Assembly (NCBI RefSeq): GCF_037176765.1
Contig: NC_090024.1
Span: forward strand, 153,759,278 to 153,823,277
DNA length: 64,000 bases
Direction: 5' to 3'
Source of the DNA: Anolis sagrei
Taxonomy: Eukaryota; Chordata; Lepidosauria; Squamata; Anolidae
Part shown: in pieces, positions 35,340-45,799 of the stretch
Layout of the letters: each line of letters opens with the position of its first letter
Position numbering within the stretch: the stretch's first letter is position 1
Notes under the pieces: generated by a model
What the model was told of the DNA's origin: nothing
Databases searched by the model: none
The model's input: the letters and a program-made list of their open reading frames with translations, nothing else
Position numbers and translations under genes: made by a program

Positions 35340-35527
35340 TAAGAGACGCTAATGAGATGTTTTATTGTTTTATTGATTTTGTAATGATTATTATTATGCT
35401 ATTGTTTTAATTGTTTTAACTGTTTTATGATGTTTTGAGCATTGAATTTTGCTACTGTAAACCGCTTTGAGTCACCCGAGGACTGAGAAAAGTGGTATAT
35501 AAATATAATAAGTAAGTAAATAAAAAA
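35340..35527 (+). mobile_element. L2 3' end fragment
   Basis: Plus-strand TGTAAACCGCTTTGAGTCAC ... AGAAAAGTGGTATATAAATA then TAATAAGTAAGTAAATAAA is the 3' UTR signature of L2 elements. Only the tail remains. It abuts the terminal repeat of DIRS 3. Confidence 0.7.
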
Positions 35528-36104
35528 AAATCTATTGTTATTATTCAATATTTATACATTTTATTGCCTTTATGTTACCCAGGAAATTTTAATTTGAAAT
35601 TTAGAGGTTTACGTGTGGACATATAAAACTCTGACTCAGAGAAAAATATTGCTTAGCAACATGTTTCAGTGGGATATTTGAATTGTACAGAAGCTACGTC
35701 ATTAGCATGCTTCCAGAAAAAAATATATAATTGTCCCGCCACATTTTTTTCACTTTCACACAGATCCTGTGCCCCCAATCACAGTGAATGGGATGACTAT
35801 AAAGTTTAAAGCAAAGAAATAATGAAAGAAAAGCAGAGAAGTGACTGGAAGTAAGAGCATTACCGGTAACATGTTGTTTTGGATCTAATAAGGAGATAAG
35901 AAGGCTTGTCTAGCAGTAGCAAAACATAAATGTCCATCTATTTATTTTATTGAATGATTGGCTAACTTATCTCCTGCCTTTCTCTTTCAAACCCAAAGCA
36001 TGGACTTCGGATTAGCAAATTCAGGGATGCTATTATTTCCAACTTATTGTTACCATTTCTACCCCGAAAAACTCTGATGATTTCCAAATCTTTGATATCC
36101 AAAC
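35528..36104. other. No gene recognised (gene B intron or flank)
   Basis: AT-rich unique sequence directly after the donor site of the last recognised gene B exon on the minus strand. I looked for the next CLCA exon (expected to begin LES and contain a TVxxDxTVGxDT-like motif) and did not see it here or elsewhere to the left. Confidence 0.5.
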
Positions 36105-36211
36105 CTGAATAGATTGTTGGCTGATATCTCCACTTCCAGATGAAATTCTACTGAAAGCATCAGTGAGGCCGTTGTCATCCAGACTATCAGTGGCAGAAAA
36201 TTTCAGGCCTC
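36105..36211 (-). CDS. CLCA gene B exon (end of VWA domain region)
   Basis: 107-bp exon on the minus strand with acceptor TATATTTAG at 36212 and donor CAG|GTTTGG at 36104. In phase with the previous exon it reads GGLKFSATDSLDDNGL then TDAFSRISSGSGDISQQSIQ. The string DAFSRISSG.GDI.QQ.IQ is very close to mammalian CLCA2, closer than to CLCA1 or CLCA4 as I remember them. CLCA proteins are secreted or membrane-anchored glycoproteins with an N-terminal metalloprotease domain, a VWA domain and C-terminal beta/FnIII domains, and they modulate calcium-activated chloride currents. The next exon should begin LES; none is visible in the remaining 36 kb. Confidence 0.85.
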
Positions 36212-37028
36212 CTAAATATAATATGAAGAGTAATCACAATAATTTGTCAGCTGAAATAAAATGTAAATTTTCTATATTCGATTTAATAGCGATGCATCAA
36301 AATAAGCTTAACAGTTGCATATAGACCCACTCACTGTTATAAACAGACACATAGTTCTGTGGGATCTGTAACTTCTTTACATAGAAACGTGTTCTTTTAT
36401 ACAGAAATAAATCGCAAAACAACTCTTTTTTTTCCATTTGCTAAAAAATCAAATTTGAAGCTAGCTATATATTCAGATTAAAACAAGAAACTTATATAAG
36501 GATTATAAAGAGCTCCCCACATAAAACAACCCCTCATACTAATTTAAAATGTCTTGGTATATTTTCAAACTAGATAGTTATAGCACTATGGTTGCACTTT
36601 AATGGGCTTTGCCACGTCCCATGGAATTCCAATATTTGTAATTTGGTGGATTACGTGGATCCTAAAACATAAATCCCAGGATTTGGTAGGCAACATAGTA
36701 ATTTGAAAGTTCCTACCAGCTGGGCCCTACTATGCAACCGTGGCCTTGATATACAGGTATTCTTTAGACATATCAAGTTGCCCAGGTTTGATTCTGCTCA
36801 TAGAAGAAGAAAATGGCAAATGCAGTTTCCATCTTTCTCATCTTCTGTATCATATTCCGAATCTTTCCAATGTGTTTCCAGAACAATTTACAGTGGTACA
36901 ATTATCCCTGTTCCACTTTAGCAAAGATGTATTTAGTATCAAATCATAATGGACTGACTGTGAATCCATTAATGCTGATAGACTTAGAGCAGCTGTATGG
37001 TGTAAAAATATTCTGACTAATCACGTAC
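36212..37028 (-). other. Gene B intron, no other feature
   Basis: 817-base AT-rich intron between two in-phase CLCA exons, with GT donor at 37028 and AG acceptor at 36212. The short plus-strand frames at 36703-37016 have no domain and overlap the intron. No repeat family recognised. Confidence 0.7.
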
Positions 37029-37206
37029 CAGTCATGTCTGTCAACATTTCCAGTTCTTTTGCAGCACTTGGCCCCAAAGCAATGGTATGAATTATAGACC
37101 CACTACTTCGAACTTCAGCAAAACAAGAGCTTACACCTGAATCTTCCCCATTGGTCAAGAGTACAATTTCACAACCTTCTGTACTTGTGTATTTCTCTAA
37201 AAACAC
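37029..37206 (-). CDS. CLCA gene B exon (VWA domain core)
   Basis: 178-bp exon on the minus strand. The acceptor is CTCTTTTATATAG at 37207 and the donor G|GTACGTG at 37028. It reads VFLEKYTSTEGCEIVLLTNG, then EDSGVSSCFAEVRSSGSIIH, then TIALGPSAAKELEMLTDMTG. This is the second half of the CLCA von Willebrand A domain: the EIVLLT.GED strand and the IIHTIALG.SAA strand are family hallmarks. No stop or frame change. It enters at phase 0 and leaves at phase 1, which fits both neighbours. The 8-kb intron upstream holds most of the LINE, LTR and DIRS insertions at 37.7-45.05 kb. Confidence 0.9.
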
Positions 37207-37723
37207 CTATATAAAAGAGAGTATTTGTAAAAAAAAAAATTAGACACACTCATATATGTCAATAACCAGCATTAGAAGAAATAGAGCATATGTCAGAGCA
37301 AACTGCCTGGATAAACGTATGCTAAATTTGACAAACAGAGTCAGTTTTGGGTATGAAAAATGAATCAGTTAATGTCTTTCTTGTAAGAGCCAGAGGCAGA
37401 GTTTTGAACCTGTCCATATGAACCAGCAGAAAACAAACTCACTTGATTTCTAAATGACAGCACTCCAAATATTTCAAGATTAGTCTTCAGGCTAAACATA
37501 CGCAGCCATGATTTATAGAATTTAAGTTCCAAATCCTTGGCTGTCTTGATAATATCTTCAAAACACATTCCTGGTTGTTAATATTTTTCCTAAATGGTAA
37601 TGAACAGAACGGGACACAGTATTCCAGGTGAGGTCTGGCCAAAGCAGAAGGGATTGGTAGTATTGTCTCCCATTTTAGTCTGCTTTGGTCCAAATTTGCA
37701 TCATTTTTAATAATTAAAAATGA
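37207..37723 (-). other. Gene B intron segment without recognised repeats
   Basis: Intronic sequence between the CLCA exon and the LINE tail at 37724. The minus-strand frames at 37365-37693 (60-68 codons) resemble decayed LINE or host noise; one contains SALARPHLEYCVPFCSLPF, which recalls the C-terminal part of a CR1/L2-like reverse transcriptase, so an old LINE fragment is possible. Confidence 0.45.
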
Positions 37724-38301
37724 TTATTTATTTATTTATTTATTTATCGTGTCAGGGGCAACCAGAACATTATATTACATTTCTAACAGAACAAAACAAA
37801 CAGATAAAAAAACACAAAGTTTGCAAACTTGGTAGTTGATTAAATGTCCTTTGACCAGTATCTGGCTACTTGGAGTGCCTCTGGTGTTGCCACAAGAAGG
37901 TCCTCCATTGTGCATGTAGCAGGGCTCAGGTTGCATTGCAGCAGGTGGTCTGTGGTTTGCTCTTCTCCGCACTCGCATGTCATGGATTCAACTTTGTAGT
38001 CCCATTTCTTAAGATTGGCTCTGCATCTTGTGGTGCCAGAGCGCAGTCTGTTCAGCGCCTTCCAACTGGCCCAGTCTTCTGTGTGCCCAGGAGGGAGTCT
38101 CTCATCTGGTATCACCCACGGATTGAGGTGCTGGGTTTTAGCCTGCCACTTTTGGACTCTCATTTGCTGAGGTGTTCCAGCGAGTGTCTCTGTAGATCTA
38201 AGAAAACTATTTCTTGATTTAAGTCGTTGACATGCTGGCTGATACCCAAACAAGGGATGAGCTGGAGATGTCACTGCCTTGGTCCTTTCACTATTGGCTG
38301 C

Positions 38302-39181
38302 TGTAAAACAAAATTAGAGGACCACCACACCTTGGACAGGGTGGTCAAACAATCCCACCGCTGCCACCAGTATAACAAAATTAACGACTGACCATAGGTT
38401 AAATATATCAATGACTGATGTTATTGGTAGATATGGCTGCCACCACCTCAGCTTTATTGGTCTGAGGAACCAAAGGTGTGAATGTGTGGTAGGTAAAGTG
38501 TGTTTGCCCTTGGTTCTTCTGTAACTGCTTTACTGGTTGACTGGACTCTAAAAACGTTAGACAGACTGAGACTGAAGCCAGTTAAAGGTGAACTAGAAAA
38601 GGTTTATTGAACTTTAAACAAATGTCGACTCATAGAATGAGCAGTACAGAAGCGTAATTTAGTTAATAAGACTTAGTTATTCAGACAAGTAGTTCCACTG
38701 ACATTAAAGCTTTTAAAACTGTGAGTTTCCTTAATCATACTGTTCTATTCTTAGAAACAGTATCACTTAGAGAACAGACCCCTATCTGTCTCACACACAG
38801 GGCAAAAAGCTCTCTTATACTTTCCCTAAGTATAAGAAGACAAGTCTCTCTGTTACTGATTCTCTCAATACAGTAACCCTAGCCCTTGTCTGTAACTCAT
38901 TCCCTATCTTTAAGGTTCACTTTAAAGCTTTCTTTCCCTGTCAGACTCCTATTCTAGCTTCCTCTCTTAAAATCCCATCCTTCTGTGTCTGATGTCAAGA
39001 CACTTCTCCTCTTGTCAAAAGCTGACAGCCTCTTTCCCTCTCTCAACCGACTCCTCCCCTAATTGCTCTGACCAATCAGGAGTTGGCTTGACTCCTCCTC
39101 CTGCTTCTGCCTGTCTTTCAAGATGACAGCCACTGACTTTCAGGCTTCGGCCTGGACGCCTTAAAGGTAGATTTCACTACA
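38302..39181 (-). mobile_element. Solo LTR, 880 bp, with 5-bp target duplication
   Basis: On the minus strand it begins TGTAGTGAAATC and ends TTTTACA, with GCAGC on both sides (plus-strand GCTGC at 38297-38301 and 39182-39186). AATAAA (minus) near 38610 sits in the expected 3' third. The interior has no gag or pol. A solo LTR forms by recombination between the two LTRs of a full element. It interrupts the LINE copy precisely. Confidence 0.8.
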
Positions 39182-39420
39182 GCTGCTATTTCCCAGCGGA
39201 TGTCAGGTGGTGCAATACCAACTAAACAGTGTAATTTCTCCAGTGGTGTAGGGCGCAGACACCCTGTGATAATGCGGCATGTCTCATTAAGAGCCACATC
39301 CACTGTTTTAGTGTGGTGAGATGTGTTCCACACTGGGCATGCATACTCAGCAGCAGAGTAGCATAGCGCAAGGGCAGATGTCTTCACTGTGTCTGGTTGT
39401 GATCCCCAGGTTGTGCCAGT

Positions 39421-40392
39421 TGTGAAGATCCCTTACCTTGCCAGCCAGGGTGGCAGGGCCTAGAAGAGACAGGCTAGGTAGTTTCAGCTTAGAAGGCCTG
39501 GCAGAGGGCAGCAGGAGCCATCTTAGTTTAGGGAGACTCCAGTTCAGAGAGGGGGAGTGGCCTAGGCCTGAGCCAGCCCAGCAACAGCCAGGATTGGTTT
39601 GTTAAAGGGGGGTGGAGTTAGACTGTTGGAGGGAAAGTAAGAAGCTGTTTTTAGTTCAGTTCAGTTCTGGGTGATGTTAGAGTAGGATTAGAGTTTTAGG
39701 AGTCTCTGTTAGGAATAGGCAGTTTGCCTGAAGTTTGCACAGCAGATTAGGCTGTGGCAGACTGGATTACAGCTATTTTAGAGAAGAAATAGCTGGGTTT
39801 TGTATAGGAACTGTAACAAAGAATAGAACCATTCTCTCATGCAACCGTTACGCTTTTAAGAACAAGAACACTTTAATTGTAACAGCCAAGCTTATGAACC
39901 TGCATTCCCTTTCATTCTGTAACTTTTATTCAATAAACCTTTCTTGTTATTTTTGAAACATAAGACTGAGTCAAGTGCCATTTGTGGATTTAGTCCCTTT
40001 TCTTTTTTTAATTCAACCTCATCTGTTTTCCTACAAAGAAGCCTTTTTTAAAAGACAGTACTTGGGGGTGTTTTAAACAATCCTTTTAACATCGTAAATA
40101 GCTAGAGGGTTCCTGGTCATTTGATTTATGGTGGCAGCGAAGGTTTAAATAGAGAGACATCTCCTTAAGTGCTATATTAGTGGTGTATTCTTTATTAAAG
40201 GAAGGACAGTTTGTGGGATCTGTTTGCCCCCTGTCCAGTCATATTGTTTGGCCAAAAAGCCTGCCTTTATAATTGGGGGTTAGATTGTGGGATTGATCTT
40301 ATTGCCATCTGCCTAGTTATTATAATTGGTGGGGCAGTGGTGGATCTGTTTGCCCCCCTGCCCTGGACGGCCAAAGAAGATAGTCCTTTATA
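39421..40392 (+). mobile_element. LTR-type insertion with leader, unclassified
   Basis: 972 bp flanked by CCAGT at 39416-39420 and 40393-40397, interrupting the LINE. It begins TGTGAAGATCCCTTACC, has AATAAA at about 39931, and then ATGGTGGCAGCGAAGG near 40130, a primer-binding-type string. Sequence with two imperfect copies of GGATCTGTTTGCCCCCTG follows to the right end. It looks like an LTR plus a short piece of leader and interior. The family is not identified and no coding part is visible. Confidence 0.6.
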
Positions 40393-40508
40393 CCAGTCAA
40401 CTTTCGTATGACCCACTTTTTGCTTGATGTTCAGGCAGTGCTTCTTGCACGGTCCAGAGTGACTCCCAGATATTTGGATGTGCTGCAATCCTCCAGTGGG
40501 ATGATTCC

Positions 40509-40600
40509 CATGATACCAAGCCCAGTCGTTTCTGACTCTGAGCTGTGGTGCTCATCTTCATTTCTGGGCTGAGGAGTTGGTATCATGGGAAACCCTGTAT
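40509..40600. repeat. SINE remnant flanked by a 13-bp inverted repeat
   Basis: CCCATGATACCAA (about 40507) and TTGGTATCATGGG (about 40577) face each other around CCAGTCGTTTCTGACTCTGA ... GCTCATCTTCATTTCTGGGC, which is the same dispersed repeat as 11598-11770. Confidence 0.45.
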
Positions 40601-41862
40601 CTTTATCTATGACGGGTGTAAACGGGTGTAATGATGCAATCCCAATCAGGGAAAGACCGATGGTATTACATCACTCCAGAAGGGGTGGAACCACCAGGGT
40701 CACTGAATAGGTGGTGGGTCATCTTATAGCCACAACTAAAATTGTAGGAATTTGTTAGGTTGTACAGTATTGTATCTGAAGAGCCAGACGAGGCTGTGAT
40801 GAGTCATTGCATTGATCCCGTGGGGCGGGCTCGAAGGCCGCTAGAAGCTCAAGGTGGGCCATATGATGGCTAGTTGGCCTAGTTGACCATCAGTTTGGAA
40901 TGATCAAGTCCCTGATATGTTATGCGTATCACATTAAAGGTGGGAAGGTCGATCGTTACTGCAATCGATGGTCGATGGGAATGGAACAGGAGGTTTGTGA
41001 AAGTATCCACCTGTGTCGTCCACCAGTATAGAGGTTTGAGTAGCCGATCTGGGATCAAGAGGAAAGTCAACTGTGGCTTTGAGGTGTGTAGTGACCTGTG
41101 ACCCACATTTGGAGTGGTCCAAGGTGGGGCCCGGTAGAGGGCACAACTGTTTGACATTGAGGGTAGAAAAAAACCCTGATGTCATCAGAACTGTCGAGGG
41201 TCAAACCCGAAGACAGGCCTAACAGAATGATATCTCATCCTGTAGGAATATAAGAAACGTTTCCTGAGGGAAGCGATGTGGGCGAGAGTGATGACCAATA
41301 TTCCGATGAGTTTTATGTCGTCGGCACCAGATGTGGCCTTTGTAAGGCAGGGATATGGTATAGAGGTATCATACTGAAGAAAGCCTTATTGACCTAGAGA
41401 GAAAAAATATGTTGGCTCTTGTGGAAGACCACCACAGTGGTCATAGAGTGTGCCGTTGAGATAGTGGCCTGATGGAAAGTCATTGGAGTGGAAACCATAG
41501 CCATTGGAGAATAAGGTCTGATTCGAGAGCGAGAGGCACTGAATCATCATTGAAGAATAGGTCAGAAAAAAACGAAGTATTTGCCTTGGGAAAAGGTGAT
41601 AAAGCGTCGTGTGATGTAGAGGGAAATAAGGATGGACCCCTCCGAACTGTCTTCATGGTGGGAGGGAGAGACACTCTGGTGTATAGTCGTAATGTAGGAG
41701 TAGGAGCAGGACTGACTCCTCACAGTATTGAAAGACGGGACCGAGGAACGTCCTGAGCAGTAAGAGAAAAAACCACCTCTTTTCAGTGGACTGGTTAGTC
41801 AACTCTTTCAGTTGGAAGAAGACAGAGTCTAAATCTGAAGACAAGGACTCTTGGAAGTTATA

Positions 41863-41884
41863 TATATATATATATATATATATC
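41863..41884. repeat. TA dinucleotide microsatellite
   Basis: About eleven TA units inside the DIRS 4 region, followed by a T run at 41931-41944. Confidence 0.9.
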
Positions 41885-42064
41885 CGCAATCAGAGTAGTC
41901 AACCATCAGGACCAGATAGCACCTCTGATCTTTTTTTTTTTTTTGGCAGGAAGCAGGCAGGCTTTGAAGCTGCAGGGCTGTCCAATGCTAGTAAAGGTGG
42001 CCAACTGCACCTTTATCGAGCCCTCAGAGATGTAGGGTGGGGGCGACCGTAGCCGATCCCTAGT

Positions 42065-43281
42065 ATTTATTTATTTATCGTGTCATCTGCAATGAGAACA
42101 TTGTATTACATTTCTAACAGAACAAAACAAACAAACAGATTAAAAAAAACACGAATTTTGCAAACTTGGTAGCTGATTAAATGTCCTTTTACCAGTATCT
42201 GGCCACTTGGAGTGCCTCTGGTGTTGTCGCAAGAAGGTCCTCCATCGTGCATGTGGCAGGGCTCAGGCCGCACTGCAGCAGGTGGTCAGTGGTTTGCTCT
42301 TCTCCACACTCGCATGTCGTGGATTCAACTTTGTAGCCCCATTTCTGAAGGTTGGCTCTGCATCTCGTGGTGCCAGAGCGCAGTCTGTTCAGCGTCTTCC
42401 AAGTCACCCAGTCTTCTGTGTGCCCAGGGGGGAGTCTCTCATCTGGTATCACCCACGGATTGAGGTGCTGGGTTTGAGCCTGCCACTTTTGAACTCTCGC
42501 TTGCTCAGGTGTTCCAGCGAGTATCTCTGTAGATCTAAGAAAACTATTTCTTGATTTAAGTCGTTGACGTGCTGGCTGATACCCAAACAAGGGATGAGCT
42601 GGAGATGTCTCTGCCTTGGTCCTTTCACTATTGGCTGCAACTTCCTGGCGGATGTCAGGTGGTGCAATACCGGCTAAGCAGTGTAATTTCTCCAGTGGTG
42701 TAGGGCGCAGACACCTGTGATAATGCGGCATGTCTCATTAAGAGCCACATCCACTGTTTTAGTGTGGTGAGATGTGTTCCATACTGGGCATGCGTACTCA
42801 GCAGCAGAGTAGCATAGTGCAAGGGCAGATGTCTTCACTGTATCTGGTGTGATCCCCAGGTTGTGCCAGTCAGCTTTCGTATGATATTGTTTCTGGCACT
42901 CACTTTTTGTTTGATGTTCAGGCAGTGCTTCTTGTAGGTCATAGAGCGGTCCAGAGTGACTCCCAGGTATTTGGGTGCGCTGCAATGCTCCGGTGGGATT
43001 CCTTCCCAGGTGATTGTCAGAGCTCGGGATGCTTGTCTGTTCTTAAGGTGAAAGGCACATGTCTGTGTTTTAGATGGATTAGGGATCAGTTGGTTTCCCC
43101 TGTAATAGGCGGTTAGAGCACCTAGAGCAGTGGTTCTCAACCTAGGGTCCCCAGATGTTTTTGGCCTACAACTCCCAGAAATCCTAACAGCTGGTAAAAT
43201 GGCTGGGATTTCTGGGAGTTGTAGGCCAAAAACAACTGGGGACCCCAGGTTGAGAACCACTGACCTAGAGCTTCAGAGAAC
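42065..43281 (-). mobile_element. Jockey-group LINE copy 2, 5' truncated
   Basis: Target duplication TCCCTAGT at 42057-42064 and 43282-43289 within DIRS 4. The minus-strand protein runs from the RT thumb (TAYYRGNQLIPNPSKTQTCA; PKYLGVTLDRSMTYKKHCLN) through ALALCYSAAEYACPVWNTSH to the C-terminal CECGEEQTTDHLLQCGLSPA, then a short 3' UTR and an AAAT tail. One frame change near 42715 (RPTP region) separates two open blocks. A palindromic hAT MITE sits near its 5' end. Confidence 0.8.
43128..43262. mobile_element. Palindromic hAT MITE with exact 8-bp target duplication
   Basis: 135 bp. Ends CAGTGGTTCTCAACCT / GGTTGAGAACCACTG. The long inverted arms (GGTCCCCAGATGTTTTTGGC, then CTACAACTCCCAGAAAT) make nearly the whole element self-complementary. 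ACCTAGAG occurs at 43120-43127 and 43263-43270. Ends and duplication are diagnostic for hAT. The exact duplication suggests a fairly young insertion. Confidence 0.9.
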
Positions 43282-45051
43282 TCCCTAGTGATCGGGTATG
43301 ACGATGCCTAGTTGGGTGGTCGATACCGATAGGTTCACACAGCATCGAGGAAGTGGATGAGACTTGGCCGGTATCAGGTTAGGAGTCTGACCCTTGGTTT
43401 TGGTGAGGGTTTGTCTTTCAGCCTATTGGAGAATCTGATGATTTGACCTGGATCTTTCTTGGTGGCCCTTGATAAAAAAATCTACATGTCTTGGAGTCAG
43501 CATGTAGAGGAGTGAACATGCCAGGCTCTAACCAGGGTAATGTAACTGGCAAGGGAGCCATGATTACGACGAAGTTCGATCGAATCCAAATTCTTTTGGT
43601 AAGATTGGATTATCAAAGCTGGTGACGGAGCCGAGCTCCATAGTCGTCGTGTTTCATTTTTATTTATTTATTTTTAGGAGAAACAATGTGTACTGGCAGG
43701 AACAAGGGCCCTGTGGAGGCATCCAATCCTAAGGCCTTTTGAAATCGTGGCCGAAGGAGAAGCAAAGTTAAGACCATTAGCCTCTCTGGAAGTGTGGCAG
43801 AAATGAGAAGAGCTGCCATTAGGGCCCGCTGTAATGCCAGTATCTATATTTGAAGCAGAGATGGCTGCTGTCAAGCCGGATAACCCATCCGGAGAGGTAT
43901 TGTGGCGACAAGCAACCACCAGGAGGTGGCGCAGTGCCAAGAGGTGGCTCAGCCTGTCTGTTTAACTTTGCAGGCCATTTTTGTCATCCTTTGAGGCAGC
44001 TTGTCTTTGGGACGCCATTTTGTGGAAACCACATCGCATAGGGTTTCAAACTGACAAAAAAAAAGCCACTCGTAGCCCCGGAGAGAAGGGACACTCTCTC
44101 AGAAGAAGGTAAGCTGATTTTTGATGTCAGCACCCCTCTCATGGGGGGGGGGGGTATTGTCCCCAAGGGGAAAAAACCAGTTCCCAAGGGGCGAAGTAGC
44201 CCGTCAGGAAGGAAGTCGCTAGAGACAAGCGGAGGCCAGCAAGCGCATAAGGGACAACAAGGGCCATTGGGTGAATGGCCATGGCCGTGACCCAAGTGAT
44301 TTAGGTCGATGGAGTAGGTATCGACATCGAACAGGTCCCTTACTGTTTTTGAGGGGCGGGTGGACTGAGAGTGAATCACTGCCTCACTCCTGTCGTGTCC
44401 ATGCCATGTTATCCAATCCCGAAGGGTGAAACTCCATTTTTTATTTGCCATATGTCCTGATGGCAAAGAATGGAGCCCTTCCATGTTGAGGAGGGCGACT
44501 GAAGGATCTCACCGTTTGGGAGATGGAGCCGGTTCTCATCCGTCTGATTAGCCAATGTGCCTGGGCAGTTAGAGCTTTTTGAACTCTAATTAGAAGGTAC
44601 CGCTTTTAGGTTCAAAAAACCTGTTAAAATCAGCCGGGTGCCGATTGAATATCGGGACGGCAACGGTCTTCAGCAACAGCCCCTCCCAAGGTAGAGGGGA
44701 GGCTGGAATATGGCACACTTGTTCGGCAAGTCTCTAGCCGGGCCAAGTTGAATGGCACCAATGCCGGGAAGGCGACAAAAGCCCCTGTGTTGATATGCGA
44801 CATCTCGTTATCTTGAAAAAACATGGGTCGCAATCGAACGGATGCCATGGGAAGACTATAAGAAGCTCCGAAGTCACTGCTGCGGCGGAAAAAATTGAAC
44901 TAGGGAGCATACGGCCAGGGGGCCCTTTATACCCTTGGGAGGAGTGGGCGGGCATACTGCCAAAATTCAAAAATATAACTTGAGAAGTTTCTGATCAGTC
45001 CTGTGCAGGCGCAGTAACTCCATATGTGTGTATTCAGACACCACGAAGAAA

Positions 45052-45263
45052 AAAGTAAATATAGTAAATAAATAAGTTGTCAATCTTCTTTCACACACCC
45101 CTAATATTGCAAACCCCCCCCCCCCCCAAGTGCATACGTAAATATACATAGATATTTATGTAGGATTTCCAACAATTGGTTCCAAGGTTACTAGATAAAT
45201 AAAATATAGTCCAAAATATCTAAAATAATAAGAAATGAAATATCTGATATTTTTCTCCTTCAC
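45052..45263 (-). other. Gene B intron next to VWA exon
   Basis: Short intronic stretch with a C run at 45114-45127 between the DIRS 4 terminus and the exon donor (CAG|GTGAAG). Nothing else recognised. Confidence 0.6.
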
Positions 45264-45452
45264 CTGAAATCCTTCACGCACTCCAGAACATATGTTAGTT
45301 CCTCCATCTACTGTATCAGGAAGATAGTTTTTAAGAGATTCCCGCACAGTGTCACTGGTAATCTGCCGTAAACCGGTCTGCCTTACAGCGAAACTGTGAA
45401 AAGTTACAATTCCAACCCAGGATCTCATTTCAATAATCTGGAGAAGAAGGCA
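45264..45452 (-). pseudogene. CLCA gene B exon (first half of VWA domain), 5' edge cut by L1
   Basis: Minus strand reads LLLQIIEMRSWVGIVTFHSF, AVRQTGLRQITSDTVRESLK, NYLPDTVDGGTNICSGVREG and FQ, then donor CAG|GTGAAG at 45263. CLCA relatives have FLLQTVE.GSWVGMVTFDS and LPT..GGTSICSG in these places, so homology continues left of a tempting acceptor (TTCTTCTCCAG at 45438) up to 45452. Immediately beyond, the frame hits a stop and L1 ORF2 sequence begins (GGWGCPCLELY). The exon therefore appears broken by the L1 junction, and the metalloprotease and MIDAS exons that should precede it are not found between here and gene A. If the acceptor at 45438 is used instead, the exon would be 174 bp in phase 0. 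Confidence 0.7.
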
Positions 45453-45799
45453 TCACTATATAGCTCTAGGCATGGGCAGCCCCATCCCCCTTTCATTTCT
45501 TTTGCATTTATCAATTTTTCCTTACTCTTGGTCTTTTCCCCCCTTCAACCCAATAATTTAGTTTCCTATCCCATTCCTTTAATTTTGCCAAGGGAGGAAT
45601 TCCTGGGAGAGCCTGAAATAGATACATCGTTTTTGGAAATATCAATATTTTCAATGCCCTTTTCCTAGACATCTGTCTCAAATTTTTATTTTTCCACCTA
45701 CTCAATTGTTTTAACATTCTCTTCCATGCCATTCTGTAATTTCCATCTATTATTTTATCAAGTGTCTTATATATCCAAATTCCCAAATACTTCATCTTT

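Larger units (their letters stand above)
37724..40508 (-). mobile_element. Jockey-group LINE copy 1, with two LTR insertions
   Basis: Minus-strand 3' part of a LINE: ALALCYSAAEYACPVWNTSH ... RPTPLEKLHCLVGIAPPDIR (39118-39387), then WVIPDERLPPGHTEDWASWK ... CECGEEQTTDHLLQCNLSPA (37840-38274), then 3' UTR and a (TTTA)n tail at 37724-37745. The same protein is seen in 42065-43281 and 5807-6077. The LINE is split by an 880-bp solo LTR and a 972-bp LTR-type insertion; removing both restores collinearity with copy 2. The lineage is probably Vingi or another I/jockey clade, not certain. The 5' truncation is near 40508. Confidence 0.75.
40720..45051 (-). mobile_element. DIRS-type retroelement fossil 4, old and decayed
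   Basis: The right terminal repeat is recognisable at about 44870-45051 (GTGGGCGGGCATACTGCCAA ... CTGTGCAGGCGCAGTAACTC ... CACCACGAAGAAAA) but is the most diverged of the set. The interior (40720-42056 and 43290-44870) keeps the TCGA-rich wording and phrases such as CCGATGAGTTTTATGTCGTC seen in the RT part of the other copies. No domain is open for more than short stretches. Many breaks, so the oldest copy. The left boundary is approximate. A LINE (42065-43281) is inserted in it. Confidence 0.55.
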
